Positions 10,559 to 22,840 of a stretch of 64,000 nucleotides of DNA are shown in pieces; the first letter of the stretch is position 1, and the number at the start of each line of letters is the position of its first letter. Origin of the DNA: Penium margaritaceum. Its lineage: Eukaryota > Streptophyta > Zygnematophyceae > Desmidiales > Peniaceae. The DNA lies in contig SZWC01000089.1 in assembly GCA_023375785.1 (NCBI GenBank), positions 296,667 through 360,666 of the forward strand, written 5' to 3'. A program made the translations under genes and the position numbers. The notes under the pieces are model-generated. The model was not told the origin of the DNA, made no database searches, and was given only the letters and a program-made list of their open reading frames with translations.

Positions 10559-12873
10559 GATGCACACCCAGAGCTTTGGAGGTTCTAGATATTTTCTCAC
10601 CTTCATTTATGATTTCAGCGGTTACACTGCTGTGTTCTTCTTTTCCTCCAAGGACCAGTGCTTTGACAGGTTCAAGGAGTTCAAGCTCATGGTGGAGAGC
10701 CATACAGGCAAGAAAATCAAGGCGCTGCGTACGGATCGCGGTAGAGAGTACTTGGGCAAGGCGTTCTAAGACTACCTCGTAGCAGTGGGCATCAAAGTGC
10801 AGCGCACCACGCCATACTCGCCGTAGCAAAACGGCATAGCAGAACATCCAAACCGTATCATTGTTGAGTTGGCGCACTCCATGCTGCATGCGACTTGGCT
10901 GACCTACGACTTTTGGGTCGAAGCAATGAGCACTGCAGTGTACATCAAGAACCACGATCCAACCAGAACCCTGAAGCAGACGACGCCGTACGAGACGTAT
11001 TTTTGCAAGAAGCTGTGCGTGGGTCATCTTCGTGCGTTTGGCAGCTTGGCGCACATGCACGTACCAAAGGAGGAGCGGCAGAAATGGGACGCAAAGAGCA
11101 CAGAGATGCTGATGATCGGCTATGACGTGGTAAGCAATGCGTATCGCCTTGACGAGAGGGATACTGGCCATGTCATCATCTCCAAGGATGTCGTATTCAA
11201 CGAAAGAAACGTCATCGGCACCAATATCATCTGCGAAGAGGTACTAAAACCAGTAGCTGATGAAACAGTGGGTCCAAACATTCTCCCTAATTCCGTCTCT
11301 CCTGAACCTTCCTCTACTATGACAGTAGGAAATCCACTTCATTCTTTAATGTCTAATGCAGCAGGTACAGCGGTCTCATCGGCAGAAGCAGAGGAAGAAG
11401 ATACACCACCATTAGTAGGAGCAGTTGTACCAGCAGCACCGCGCTCAAGCACCAGGTCGAAGGTACCCTCTAAGGGTACGCTACAAGCCTGGTGAGCGCA
11501 GGCATTTCTGGATGCTCCAAAAACCTGACCAGATGAACGTCGCAGTTGCAGCAGACTCTGATGAGCCGGCGTCATACAAGGAGGCCATGGCTGCAGCAAA
11601 TGCAGCAGATTGGGCGCAAGCTATGCAGCAGGAGATACAGTCACAGCTCGATAATGGTACGTGGGAGCTGACTAAGTGTCCACCTGGTTGCCAAGGGCTA
11701 CTTGTAGCATGAAGGCATCGACTACATTGATACCTTTGCCCCTGTTGCCAAGTTTCTCTCTCTGCAAACGCTCCTTTCCTATGCACCAGCAGAGGACTTT
11801 GAGGTCCTCCTCATGGACGTCAAGACGGCGTTCCTCAACGGTTACCTAGAGAAGGAGATTTACATGGAGCTACGGAGGGGTTCGTCATGGATGGTCAGAA
11901 GCACCTGGTTTGCAAGCAAGAGAAGTCGCAGTACGGCCTCAAACAAGCTTGGCGTCCTTGGAACTTGAAGCTGGATGCGGCGTAGTAGTGCATGGGGTTC
12001 GAGCGCAGCAAGTGGGACTACAGCCTCATCACAGGCAGTATGAGCATGAGGTCCTTATCATCATCGTGTATGTGGATGACATGCTCCTTTCAAATTGCAT
12101 GTCTGTACTACAGGAGTTTAAAGAAGCCATGTAGGAGCGCTTCCAGATGTCTGATCTCGGGGAGGTATCATACTTCCTTGGTATCCAGATCATGCGTGAC
12201 CGCAAATCACAATCTCTCTCACTACAGCACAGCCGCTACATCAGCCATATAGCAGTTTGGCATGGTAGAGCCAAAACCCATCGGCACACCACAGGAAATG
12301 CGGCGGTACCTCATTAGTTTCACTGGAGAAGCAGATGCCGCTGAGCGGCAGAAGTACCACAGCGACGTTAGCAACATCAGCATCACCTACAACGATAACA
12401 ACAACATCATCGGCTATACAGATGCACATTGGGCTTTCAACCCTGAGGACCGCAAGTCTATCTCTCGACATGTATTCCTCATGAATGAAGGAGCCATCAG
12501 CTGGTGCAGCAAGCGATAGGTGGTCATTGCCACCTCAAGCATGGAAGGTGAGTATATCTCACTAAGCTTTGGGACCAAGGAAGCAGTTTGGCTTCAGCGT
12601 CTCATGGTGGAGATGAGTCAGAATGGAGTAGTTCTAGTTCCTGTGTTCATCTGCAACCAGAATGCAATCGCACTCACCAAGAATCCTGAGTACCAGACTC
12701 GCACCAAGCACATTGACATCACATATCACTTCATCAGGCACATGGTGCAGGAGGGTCTATCGAGCTGGAATTCACCGCAACTAGCAAGCAGGTTCCTGAT
12801 TTCTATACCAAGCCAATGACCCATGAGAAACAGCAGTTTTGCATGAAGGCATATGGACTCAGCCCACTCTGAC
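10559..12873 (+). pseudogene. Element C integrase-RT-RNase H remnant
   Basis: Begins in integrase (TQSFGGSRYFLTF block). It continues through FFSSKDQCFDRFKEFK, the GHLRAFGSLAHMHV block and the RT linker, to RT (YVDDMLL type) and RNase H ending at the CGLSPL-like C-terminus. A polypurine tract and LTR follow. Taken as the 3' part of element C because LTR flanks on both sides agree with that nesting. Broken in several places. Confidence 0.8.
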
Positions 12874-12891
12874 TACAACGAAATTATAGAT

Positions 12892-13614
12892 TATTGGGAA
12901 AGGAGCCATCCGGCTCAATTTCAGGTCCACAAGAGCAGGTTCCAAGAAACTACCAGATGCTTACCCCGATCGTTGATCTGACTTCACCATTCAAATGATC
13001 AAGTGGCAAAATGTCTACGGTCCAAGTTTGAGGCCAGTCCAACGATCGGATTTGAACAGATGGATTTTCAAAGTTTTTGTGGTCATCGATCGCCGATACA
13101 TAGGTGACCATGGACGATAGCTCCATGCCTTAGCCTGAGGAGGTCCAAGGTCCAGATCTGATGCGAGAAATATCCAAAAAGACCCTAGATTCTTGGGTTG
13201 CCTTGTGGGAGTGTACTGACTAGGAAAAAGGTACCTCTCCTTACTTTTAAGGTGAGGTGAGATCCTTGTGTGGTAGCCATGGACACGTGGCGATTCTCCA
13301 TGGGATTGTGGGTTATGTGACCACTAGGAGTGTGCCAATAGAGATTTTCCTAGCGCTCTAGCTCATGTGTGAGTGGTCAACCTGATTGCTAGGCTCATTT
13401 CCTCTCTTGTGTAAGATAATGGACTCTAGTATGTGAGCCTTAGCCTCCATGGCTAAGTGGTGTGGCTTGTGAGAGGGCTGACTTGCCCAAGCTATAGCTC
13501 TATGTGTACACCATCATTTTGAGTGATTCAACAACCATTCTTCAGCACAAGTGATGTTCTTCTAGTCCCATATGCTCGGTACTCCAAGGCTCCCTCTTTC
13601 CTCCAGTTCCAACA
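12892..13614 (+). repeat. Element C 3' LTR
   Basis: Sense LTR after a polypurine-like tract, ending GTTCCAACA. The right flank GCAAGGGCTAC is RT sequence of element D and continues from 3763. Old-subtype bases; clearly diverged from the 5' LTR at 3764. Confidence 0.87.
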
Positions 13615-14923
13615 GCAAGGGCTACTTGTAGCAAGAAGGCATCGACTACACGGAAACCTTTGCTCATGTTATAAAATTTGCCTCTTTACGCATGCTCTTT
13701 TCTTATGTAGTAGCTAGGGACTTTGCGATTCACCACATGGAGGTCAAGACGGCATTCGTGAACGATGATTTGGAGGAGGAAATCTACATGGAGCAGCCAG
13801 TCATGGATGACCAGGAGTACCTGGTTCGCAAGCTACATAAGTCACTGTACAACCTCAAGCAAGCGTCGCGTACTAGGAATCAGAAATTGGATGCGGCATT
13901 GTAGTACATGGGCTTGAGCGCAATGAGAGTGACTACAACGTCTACTGCTGGGAGCATGGACATGAGGTACTCATCATCATCGTCTATGTGGATGACATAC
14001 CCCTTCCCAATAGCATGTTTGCATTGTAGGAATTCAAGGAGGCCAGGTAAGAGAACTTCCAGATGTCTGATGTCTAGGAGGCATCATACATTCTCGGAAT
14101 CCAGATCGCGCATGACCGCAAAACAATCTCTCTCTCGCTACGGCAGAGCCGCTACATCGAGGATCTTTTGTAGCGGTTCGGCATGGCAGAAGCCAAACCT
14201 ATCGGTATGCCACTGGAGTCACGGAAACACCTCGTGAGAAGCGAATACAACTAAGCGGCAGAAAAACCAGAGCGCCATCAACAGTCTCACTTTCCTGATT
14301 GTGGCAATCAGACCAGATATCACACAAGCTGTGAGCGCTTGAAGCGAGCACATGGCGAATCCTGTACGTGACTACCAGAAGGCAGTGAAGTGCATCTTCT
14401 GCTCTCTTCCACGAACCATCAAAATCAGCATCATCTACAATGGCAATGATAACAACGTCATCGGCTACACAGACGCAGATTGGGCCTCGAATCCTGAGGA
14501 TCGCAAGTCCATCTCTACACATGTATTCCTCATGAATGGTCGGGCGATCAGGAGGTACAACAAGCGACAGGTGGTCGTGGCCATCTCAAGCACGAAAGAT
14601 GAGTACGTGTCTCTCAGCTTTCCAGCCAAGGAAGCGGTTAGGCTTCAACGTTTTATGGCGGAGATGAGTGGGAGTGCACCAATTCTAGTTCTTGTGTGTG
14701 TCGATAACTAGAGCGTAATTGCACTTACCAGGAATCCTAAGCACCATGCACACACCAAGCACTTTGACATCACATATCACTTCATCAGGAACATGGTGCA
14801 GGAAATGCTATGAAGCTAGAGTTTACTCCAACAAGCAAGTAGGTCGCTGATTTCTGTACCAAGCTAGTGACCCATGAGAAGCAACACTTTTGCATGAAGG
14901 CATGTGGACTCAGCCCATTGTGA
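13615..14923 (+). pseudogene. Element D: RT-RNase H remnant, right part
   Basis: Resumes RT at the (K)GYL-QEGIDYTETFA position exactly where the piece ending at 3763 left off. It passes the YVDD-type region and RNase H (GYTDADWASNPEDRKSI, SFPAKEAVRLQRF) and ends near the usual C-terminus. No polypurine tract or LTR follows; an unrelated repeat starts instead. Heavily broken and among the oldest copies of the main family here. Confidence 0.82.
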
Positions 14924-15130
14924 CTCCTGAGTGTGGTGCCTTGGCTCAAAGGATGATATAATCTCTTGGTTATAACACCAAGAGCGGTCGGCGGGAACCA
15001 TTGTGTCGGAATCCGTTTTCTACACCGTCGCCTCAGGCTGGTTGACAAAGGATTATCGTTGTAAGTCATACTTCTACGCACTCTCTCACCCTCTTTGTCT
15101 TACAACGCACATCAATTCCATCCAGTCCTA
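14924..15130. repeat. Unclassified repeat, copy 1
   Basis: Non-coding stretch unlike the copia LTR or leader. Bases 14929-15046 align by eye with 45070-45187 at roughly 70% identity (shared blocks CAGTGTGG/GAGTGTGG, GGATGATAT, GCGGTC, CCGTTTTCTA). It occupies the place where D's 3' LTR should be. It may be part of another element's LTR or of a DNA transposon. Family not recognised. Confidence 0.5.
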
Positions 15131-15267
15131 CTCCATGGAGGCTAAGGCTCATACTTTAAAGTCCATAATCTCATAAAAGGGAGGAAACAAGCCTAGCAAT
15201 CAGGCTAACCACTCACACACGACCTAGAGAGCTAGAAAATGCTATCATGGCCCATACCTATTGGTCA
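15131..15267 (-). repeat. Ty1/copia LTR fragment (3' LTR of element E2)
   Basis: About 137 bases matching the middle of the reverse-orientation LTR, from CCATGGAGGCTAAGG to the CTATTGGTCAC block and including the conserved hairpin. It is joined directly to reversed RNase H. It represents all that is left of this LTR. Confidence 0.7.
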
Positions 15268-17486
15268 CTGGCTTGGTGTAAAAGTCAGTGACCTGCTTGC
15301 TTGTTTCAATAAGGTCCTGCTTGATAGTACCCTCTTGCACCATGTGCCTGATGAAGTGATATGGGATGTCAAATTGCTTGGTGCAAGCATGGTGCTCAGG
15401 ATTCTAAGCCAGTGCGATTGCGCTCTGGTTGTCGACGCACATAAAAACTGAAACTATTGTACTCCCCCTCATCTCTGCCATGAGATGTAAAAGCCAAACT
15501 GCTTCCTTGGCTCCAAAGTTGAGAGAAACATACTCAGCTTCCGTGCTTGAGGTAGCCAGGACCACCTGCCGCTTACTGCACCAGAGATGGACTTGCGTTC
15601 TTCAGCGTTTGAAGCCCAATTTGCGTCTGTATAGCCGATGATGGTGTTGTCTTTGGCATTGTAGATGATGTCCATGTTGATGGTTCCGGCAAGGTAGCAG
15701 CAGATTCGCTTCATTGCCTTCTGGTGCTCAAGTCCGGGTTCGCCATGTATTGGCTCACAGTGCTCACCGCCTGTGCGAGGTCCGGCCTGGTTGCCACCAT
15801 TAGGTACATGAGACTGCCGGCAGTGCTCTGGTACGTCTGCCGCTCAGTTGCATCCGCTTCTCCATTGAAGCTTATGAGGTACTACCGCGTCTCTAGCGAC
15901 ATGCCCATGGGTTTTGCCTCCGCCATGCCAAACTGCTGCAAGACATCCTTGATGTAGTGGTTCTGCTACAGTGAGAGAGAGCGTGATTTGCGGTCACGCG
16001 TGATTTGGATACCAAGGAAGTACAATGCCTCTCCGAGATCAGACTTCTGGAAATGAACCGTCATGGCCTTCTTGAACTCCTGTAATGAAGACATGCTGTT
16101 GGAAAGGAGGAGCATGTCATCCACATAGAGGATGGCGATGAGCACCTCATGACTATGCTGCCAACGATAGACACTGTAGTTATACTTACTGTGCTCAAAC
16201 CCCATGTACTACAGCGCCACATCTAATTTCTTGTTCCTTTTCATCCATGACAAATCCCTCTGGCTGCTCCATGTAGATTTCCTCCTCCAAGACACCATTC
16301 AAGAATGCCGTCTTGACATCCATGAGGTGAGAGTTGAATTCCTCAACTGTTGTATAAGAATGGAGCGTGCGCATAGAGGCAAACTTTGCAATAGGAGCAA
16401 AGGTTTCTGTGTAGTCGATGCCTTCATGCTGCAAGTAGTCCTTGGCGACTAGCCTCGCCTTGTTCTTTTTGAGGTTGCCATGTGCGCCCCTCTTTTTCTT
16501 GAATATCCACTTACACTTGATTTTCTTGCATAGAGGTGGACGCTAAGTCAGCTCCCACGTACCGTTGTCGAGCTGCGGCTGTATTTCTTGCTGCATAGCT
16601 TGCACCCAATTTGCTGCATCTGGTGCAGTCATGGCCTCTTTTTACGACGGCTTAACAAGGTCTGCTACAACTGCGACATTCTTCTCGTCTGGTTTTTGGA
16701 GAATCCAGAAGTACCCGCACTCATCAGGCTTGTAGTGCATCCTGAGACGGTACCTTTGACCTGGTACTGGAGCGTTAAATAGCAGCTTGTGCGGTACCGC
16801 TGGCATCATTGATCCTATTGATGGTCGTGCATCTTCTTCCTCTGCTTCTGCCAATGAGGCTGTTGTATCTGCAGCCTCAGACATGAGAGAATACAATGAT
16901 TATCCCCCTCTCATTCAAAAGGAAACTTCACGATAGGCGGGGTCAAGGAGAATGTCTACTCCCACTACTTCGTCAACTTTGGTTCTGCTGCCTTTTTGCA
17001 AATGATGTTGGTACCGATGACTTTACTTTTGTTGAAAATGATATCTGTGGAGATGATGAAAAAGCCCGTATCCCTCTTGCACAGATGATACGCCTTGCTT
17101 GCCACGTCATAGCCGATCATCAGCATGTGTACGCTTTTGTTGTCCCATTTTTGCCGGTTCTCCTTGAGCACTTGCATGTGCGCCAAGGTACAAAACACAC
17201 AAAGATGATTTACTCTCAGTTTCTTGCCAAACCACGCCTCGTACAGCATCATGTGCTCTATGGTCTTAGTTGGACTGCGGTTCTTCATGTACACCGCAGT
17301 GCTAAGTGCTTCGGCCCTAAAGTTGTAGGTCAGCCGAGCCACGTCTAGCGTGGAACGTGCTGACTCAATGATGGTGCGGTTGGCACATTCTGCTATGCAA
17401 TTCTGCTTCCGCAAGTATGGCACGGTACAATATGCCTTGATGCGTGCTACTGCGAGAATCCTAGAACTCCTTGCTCATGTACTCTC
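15268..17486 (-). pseudogene. Element E2: RNase H-RT-integrase remnant, main part
   Basis: Read on the (-) strand, the order is integrase (17486 downward: QNCIAECANRTIIESARSTL, VGKKL-type blocks), RT (GIDYTETFAPIAKF, KTAFLNG, YVDDMLLLSNS) and RNase H (AGTINMDIIYNAKDN). Element E interrupts the integrase at CTCTC (17482-17486), and the integrase resumes at 29867. Old and broken. Confidence 0.83.
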
Positions 17487-18223
17487 TATTTGAACTGGAG
17501 GAGAGAGAAAGCCTAGGAGTAGCAAGTATGTGGAACTTGAAGGCATCTCTTCTGCTGAACAATGGTTGTTGAATGACTCAAAATGATGGAATTAATATAG
17601 AGCTAGAGCTTGAGCAAGGCAGCCCTCTCAGAAGCCACACCACTTAGTCATGGCGGCTAAGGCTCACACTCTAGAGTCCATAAACTCACACAAGGGAGGC
17701 AATGAGCCTAGCAATCAGGCTGACCACTCACACACGACCTGGAGAACTAGTAAATGCTCTCATGGCACACTCCTAGTGGTCACATAACCCACAATCCCAT
17801 GGAGAATCGCCATGTGTCCATGGTTAGTACACAAGGATCTCACCTCACCTAAAAAGTAAGGAGAGGTACCTTTTTCTTAGTCTGCACACTCTGACAAGGT
17901 AATCCGAGAATCTAGGACCTTTTACGATATTTCTCCGATCAGGTCTTGATCCTGGACCTATTGTCTTTTTATTCCCTCATGCAAAGGCATGGAGCCATCT
18001 GCCATGGTCTCCCAGGTATCGACGGTCGATGACCCTAGAAATCTTGAAAATTCATATCTCCTAATCGGAGAGTTGGATTGCGCTCAAACTTGGACCGTAG
18101 GCATTTTGCCACCTGATCTTTCCAATGATGAAGTCCGATTGACGATCAGAACAGGCATCTAGTAGTTTCCTGGAATTTGCTCTTGTGGACCTTAAACTGG
18201 GCCGGATGGCTCCTTTCCCAAAA
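17487..18223 (-). repeat. Element E 3' LTR
   Basis: Reverse LTR with a decayed TGTTGGAAC start and CCCAAAA end. The reversed polypurine tract (ATCTCCCACTTTGCC) and the RNase H C-terminus lie to its right, so it is a 3' LTR on the (-) strand. Confidence 0.88.
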
Positions 18224-19265
18224 ATCTCCCACTTTGCCGTAGTCAAAGTGGGCTGAGTCCACTTGCCTTCGTGCACAATTGCTGCTTCTAACGGGTCTGT
18301 TCGCACGGGATCTTGGTCATCCCCAACAGGCGTTACATGTCGCCTCCCTTCACCGACCTGGCCAAATCCTCTCCGGTTTCCTTGTCGAGGATGTAGCCAT
18401 AGTCGACGTCAAAGAGAACTCACAAGCCTGTGTTCGTGAGAGAGGACACTGAGAGAAGGTTGCACGCATGATCAGGTACATACAACACGCCATGGAATAC
18501 TCCCATTGCAATGCCACGGGGAGTCTCGAACCACATCTCCACAATCCCAATCCCCTCAGCATATACTACCTGATCATCACCCAAAGCAATCGTATGGGGA
18601 GGAATGGAGAGGAGCTGCATAAACCACTCTTTGTGGTGCGTCAGGCTCTTGGTACACCCGGAGTCCTTATACTACGCGAGATCCGCCTTTTCCTTCTGCA
18701 ACATGTCAGGCTTTGCCATGAAGAGGTGGTCGCGCACCTCCTTGGCGACATTCATGTTGCCAAAATGGCGCACGTTGGGCTGGTTCTGGTGCTGCTGCTG
18801 CTACTGACGTTCTTGTGACTACTACTGCTGTTGCTGGAGATTGCTGCTTTTGGTGTTAATGCTGTTGCTCCTTGTAGTCCCTCTTGAACTTGAAGCACTC
18901 TTTCTTGTAGTCCCCCTCTTTCTGGCAATAGTTGCACTTGTTCTTCTTCTTACCTCTCTGCTGCCCAGACCGCTCCTCCTGCTAGTTGCGTGAGCCCATG
19001 GCCATGAAAGCTGCTTCACTGCTGTTGCTGCTACCATTGCGCTTTGCTGCATTGCGACGCAGCTCTACCTGCACCAGGAGGGTGTACATGAAGTCCATGG
19101 GAGAGTCGGCTGGCACTCCGTCTCTCGCACCGTGTCATAGCTCGTTGGAAGTCTCCTCAGCAATTGAAGATGGAAGCGCGTGGCGTCCACAGGGTTCCCA
19201 GCCGCTTTCACGTGCTTTGCTAGCTCCATTAACCTGTCCAAGTACGCCTCTATCCCTTGAAAAGT
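18224..19265 (-). pseudogene. Element E RNase H end, protease and gag remnants
   Basis: On the (-) strand: gag blocks (YLDRLMELAKHVKAAGNPVD at about 19200-19260, the zinc-knuckle region near 18900-18930, and a CTG/CAG-rich Gln tract near 18790-18860). Protease follows (GDDQVVYAEGIGIVEMWFE, ALNLLSVSSLTNTGL type). A short RNase H C-terminus sits against the polypurine tract. Integrase and RT are not seen. Fossil. Confidence 0.8.
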
Positions 19266-19533
19266 TAAGCCCACCACTGGAACATTCAGCTCAAAACCAT
19301 TCCAATCAACCCATAAAATAGGGTCATCAACAGGGGATTTTCAAAGATATGCCCTTTTGAAAACAAGGTATGCTTTGCTCCTACTCCAGCTTATACCAGC
19401 GAGCTCGTTAATGGCATTTCTCCCAAACGTACCAATGGAAAACAAATATTTGTACACCAATGGAAAGCTTAGGAACAATGCTTCAACTCACATGTGCTAC
19501 TTTTTGAATTGGACAAGGAAACAAGAGAGTTAT
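19266..19533 (-). other. Element E leader, first part
   Basis: Reversed family leader without coding signal. It stops at GTTAT (19529-19533), the TSD of the chromovirus, and resumes at 25250. Confidence 0.75.
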
Positions 19534-20300
19534 TGTAAGCCGGGCAGTGCCAACGACACTGATTACGGCTTGTGACTTCCTTGAATGTATGATCTGACTG
19601 TGGATTTGGAATCTACAGGAAAAACCGTGTGAGATCGACCCAAGAACGGGGTCGATCCATCAAGAATTCAGGAAGATACGCCCGGCCAAAGGTTGGACCA
19701 GCCGAGGGGAAAAAGGTGACGGGAAATCATCCCCAAAGACTGAGGCTTGACCCTCGGAGGACCCAACAAGGCCGAAGCGCACCTTGGGGCCCGGATAGTC
19801 AATGAGTCAAGGATCATTGAGGGCCAAGGGCGCTTCGGAATGGCGCCCCGGTGTGTTATTACCAGAAAGGACGCTTCGGGCAGCCGTCACCGCCACTAGT
19901 GGTGCTGCCAGCGGCAGATTGCCGTGGTTCACGGAATCGGCCATATCTCGGTCGTTCCTCCACGGCATGATGCGATTCTTGGTGCGTTGGAAAGCTGGGA
20001 AGATGAGGTACGTGATGCTGAGGCAATAACGCTCATCCCAGGCCCATACGGAGCCGCGCACGGCTCGGCGACCTCGGGTCGCCTAGGATGTGTCATCATG
20101 TACATATAGTCTTGTATGTTGATACTTGAATAACAAGCTGTTTACTCCCACTGTGCCACACGTGTTCCCGTGCTCCCCCAAGACTATGCTACGCTTCCGC
20201 AACGACGGGTTGGTGTGCACCGGCCTCCCCTTGGTCGCCGTTGCCGCCGGTTGGTGCCTCCACCATCCGGTTGAGGCTAGCACACCGCGCCCGGTTCACA
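19534..20300 (+). repeat. Chromovirus 5' LTR
   Basis: Runs from TGTAAGCCGGGCAGTGCC to CGGTTCACA, 767 bases, with a matching copy at the 3' end. A TATA-like ACATATAGTC lies near 20101. The primer-binding site follows directly. Confidence 0.93.
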
Positions 20301-20318
20301 CTTGGTATCAAAGCCACC
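20301..20318 (+). other. Chromovirus primer-binding site
   Basis: CTTGGTATCAAAGCCACC directly follows the LTR. TGGTATCAAAGC matches 11 of 12 bases of the plant initiator tRNA-Met primer site. Confidence 0.8.
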
Positions 20319-20376
20319 CTTGGCTCAGGGGCACAATCATCTACGTGGCAACCTGTCCTGGTCAGCGTAGACCAGC

Positions 20377-20887
20377 ATGCATCTCGCCTCCTTGGCGGAT
20401 CCGTGCCCAAGGCCAACCACGCACTCCGGTGACAAGGCGGTAACCGGAGGACCCGTTCAGGAAGAAGTTGTACCGGACGTGAAGATAACTTCAACCGGCT
20501 CGTCCTCGTTGGCCGCAGCATTTGACGCGCAAGGCAAAGTAACAGCAGCCGCAGCGTTGCAGAAGTTGCTCGCCAACATGCAGGCCAAGATGGACTTGTC
20601 GGAGAAGCAGAACGAGTATCTCAATCAAGAGCTCACGAAGCGTCCAGTGACAACACCAGTGGCAGTTGCCGTCGCAAACGTACCTGCGGTGGGCGTCCCA
20701 AGCCCGCCCAAGCCAGAGCCATTCGACCCATCGAAGAAGGATGGGCCAGCTCCGCACGCTTGGATACTCGGACTGGAATAGTACTTCACCGCCATCGGCG
20801 TGGATGCCTCAAGGTATGAGGCGCGCCGCGACTATGCCGTGACCCTATTGAGAGGAGCATCGTTGGATTGGTGGGCCGATGTGAGAC
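20377..20887 (+). pseudogene. Chromovirus gag remnant
   Basis: Reading from ATG at 20377, a polar coiled-coil-like segment (AAALQKLLANMQAKMDLSEK) precedes a Pro-rich stretch. The capsid block PEPFDPSKKDGPAPHAW and the LLRGASLDWWAD motif of plant Ty3/gypsy gag follow. The product would form the particle shell. The remainder of gag is not recognisable. Fossil. Confidence 0.75.
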
Positions 20888-22840
20888 GTGGAGGACGATT
20901 TCGATGAACCAGAGGACGTGGCGCCTGCTGTGGCGAATGGGGCGACTCGTGAGCAGCCGGGGGCCCAAGGCAAGTTTACCGCGGTGCCCGAGGGGCTTCG
21001 GAAGGTGTCTACGGAGTTTGAGGCAGTGTTCCCCGACACCCTACCGGTGGGTCTGCCACCAAAACGAGACGTGGACCATCGCATTGACCTCAAACCTGGA
21101 GCACGCCCGCTTGTTCGTGCAACGTACCGCATGAGCGACGCGCAGCTACAAGAGCTCAAGAAGCAGCTGACCGAGATGACGGAGCAGGGTTTCATCTGCC
21201 CATCCTCGTCTCCTTACACTGCACCTGTCTTGTTTGTGCAGGAAAAGACGGGAGAGATGCGCATGTGTGTGGACTACCGGGCGTTGAACAAGTTGACCAT
21301 CAAGTACCAGTACCCGCTTCCACGAGCGAAGGAGCTTTTTGATCAGCTACGTGCGGCTCGCTTCTTCACAAAGATCGACCTGCGTTCCGGCTACCACCAG
21401 ATCCGCATCGCAGCAGATGATGTGGAAAAGACAGCCTTCCGCACCCGCTATGGTCACTACGAGTTCCTCGTAATGCCTTTCGGGTTGACCAATGCGCCGG
21501 CCACCTTCATGGCGGCGATGAACAACATCTTCAGGCCGTACTTGGATGAATTCGTGGTGGTGTACCTCGACAACATCTTGGTGTATAGCAAGACGGCGGC
21601 GGAGCATGAGGAGCATGTGAAGAAGGTCCTCGAGATTTTGAGGAAGGAGAAGTTTTTTTGTAAAACTCTCTAAGTGTGAGTTCGCGATGGGTAAAGTTGA
21701 ATTCCTTGGACACATCATTGGCAATGGACAGATTGCCATGGACCCACGCAAAGTGTCGGCCGTACAAGAGTGGCCGAAGTTGCGTAATGTGCATGATGTG
21801 CAAGTGTTCCTTGGTTTTTGCAACTACTACCGCAGGTTCATCCTTGGCTACGCGGGAGTGTCAGCGCCACTCTCCAATCTCACTCGCAAGGATCGCGAGT
21901 GGAGTTGGGAAGTTAGCGAACAAGAAGCCTTTGAGAATCTCAAACGGGCTCTGACCTCCGCGCCGGCCTTGCACTTGGCCGACAGCGGCCGTGAGTTTGA
22001 AATGGCGACGGATGCATCGGACCTGGCCATTGGTGGAATCCTTTTGCAGGACTTTGGCAACGGGTCGCAGCCGGTCGCCTACTACTCGCGCAAGTTGCGC
22101 GGGGCGGAGCTGAACTACGCCACCCATGACAAGGAGATGCTCGCCGTGGTCGCAGCCTTCAAGAACTGGCAGTGCTACCTCGAGGCGCGGAANGATTGCC
22201 ATGGACCCACGCAAAGTGTCGGCCGTACAAGAGTGGCCGAAGTTGCGTAATGTGCATGATGTGCAAGTGTTCCTTGGTTTTTGCAACTACTACCGCAGGT
22301 TCATCCTTGGCTACGCGGGAGTGTCAGCGCCACTCTCCAATCTCACTCGCAAGGATCGCGAGTGGAGTTGGGAAGTTAGCGAACAAGAAGCCTTTGAGAA
22401 TCTCAAACGGGCTCTGACCTCCACGCCGGCCTTGTACTTGGCTGACAGCGGCCGTGAGTTTGAAATGGCGACGGATGCATCAGACCTGGCCATTGGTGGG
22501 ATCCTTTTGCAGGACTTTGGCAACGGGTCGCAGCCGGTCGCCTACTACACGCGCAAGTTGCGTGGGGCGAAGCTGAACTACGCCACCCATGACAAGGAGA
22601 TGCTCGCCGTGGTCGCAGCCTTCAAGAACTGGCAGTGCTACCTCGAGGCGCAGAAGTGCACGGTCTACACCAACCACCACATGTTGAAGTACTTCAAGAC
22701 GCAGCCGAACCTGAGCCGGCAGCAAGCGCGTTGGGTGGAGTACCTCGAGTTGCACTTCAACTATGAGATCGTGTACCGGCCGGGTCGCATCAACCCAGCC
22801 GACGCACTCTCACGGCGACCGGACCTGATGATGCGGGTCG
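20888..22840 (+). pseudogene. Chromovirus reverse transcriptase and RNase H
   Basis: RT blocks are clear: [70 protein letters not shown] and the YLDD-box region (about 21560). VKFLGHIIG-like and FLGFCNYYRRFI follow, then RNase H (FEMATDASDLAIGGILLQ, YYSRKLRGAELNYATHDKEM). The RT-RNase H junction is present twice (21731-22192 and 22194-22655) around a single N, probably an unmerged assembly overlap. These domains copy the RNA to DNA in the particle. Broken. Confidence 0.9.
22193..22193. other. Single N between near-identical direct copies
   Basis: Bases 21731-22192 and 22194-22655 (about 462 each) are nearly the same, with a few substitutions. Likely two contig ends joined without merging. 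Confidence 0.8.

Larger units (their letters stand above)
3764..13614 (+). mobile_element. Element C: old Ty1/copia copy interrupted by later elements
   Basis: Bounded by a 5' LTR (3764-4490) with primer-binding site and a 3' LTR (12892-13614), inserted in the RT of element D. Own parts: leader 4510-5139, gag from 5140, protease and pre-integrase to 6543, then integrase, RT and RNase H at 10559-12873. The interval 6544-10558 is foreign: a solo LTR and a second pol with its LTR. The two LTRs differ by well over 10% by eye, so this is one of the older insertions. Many breaks throughout. Confidence 0.75.

Noticed and set aside
21731-22655. Tandem duplication in the chromovirus as a biological feature
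   Set aside because: A single N lies exactly between the copies, which points to an assembly join.
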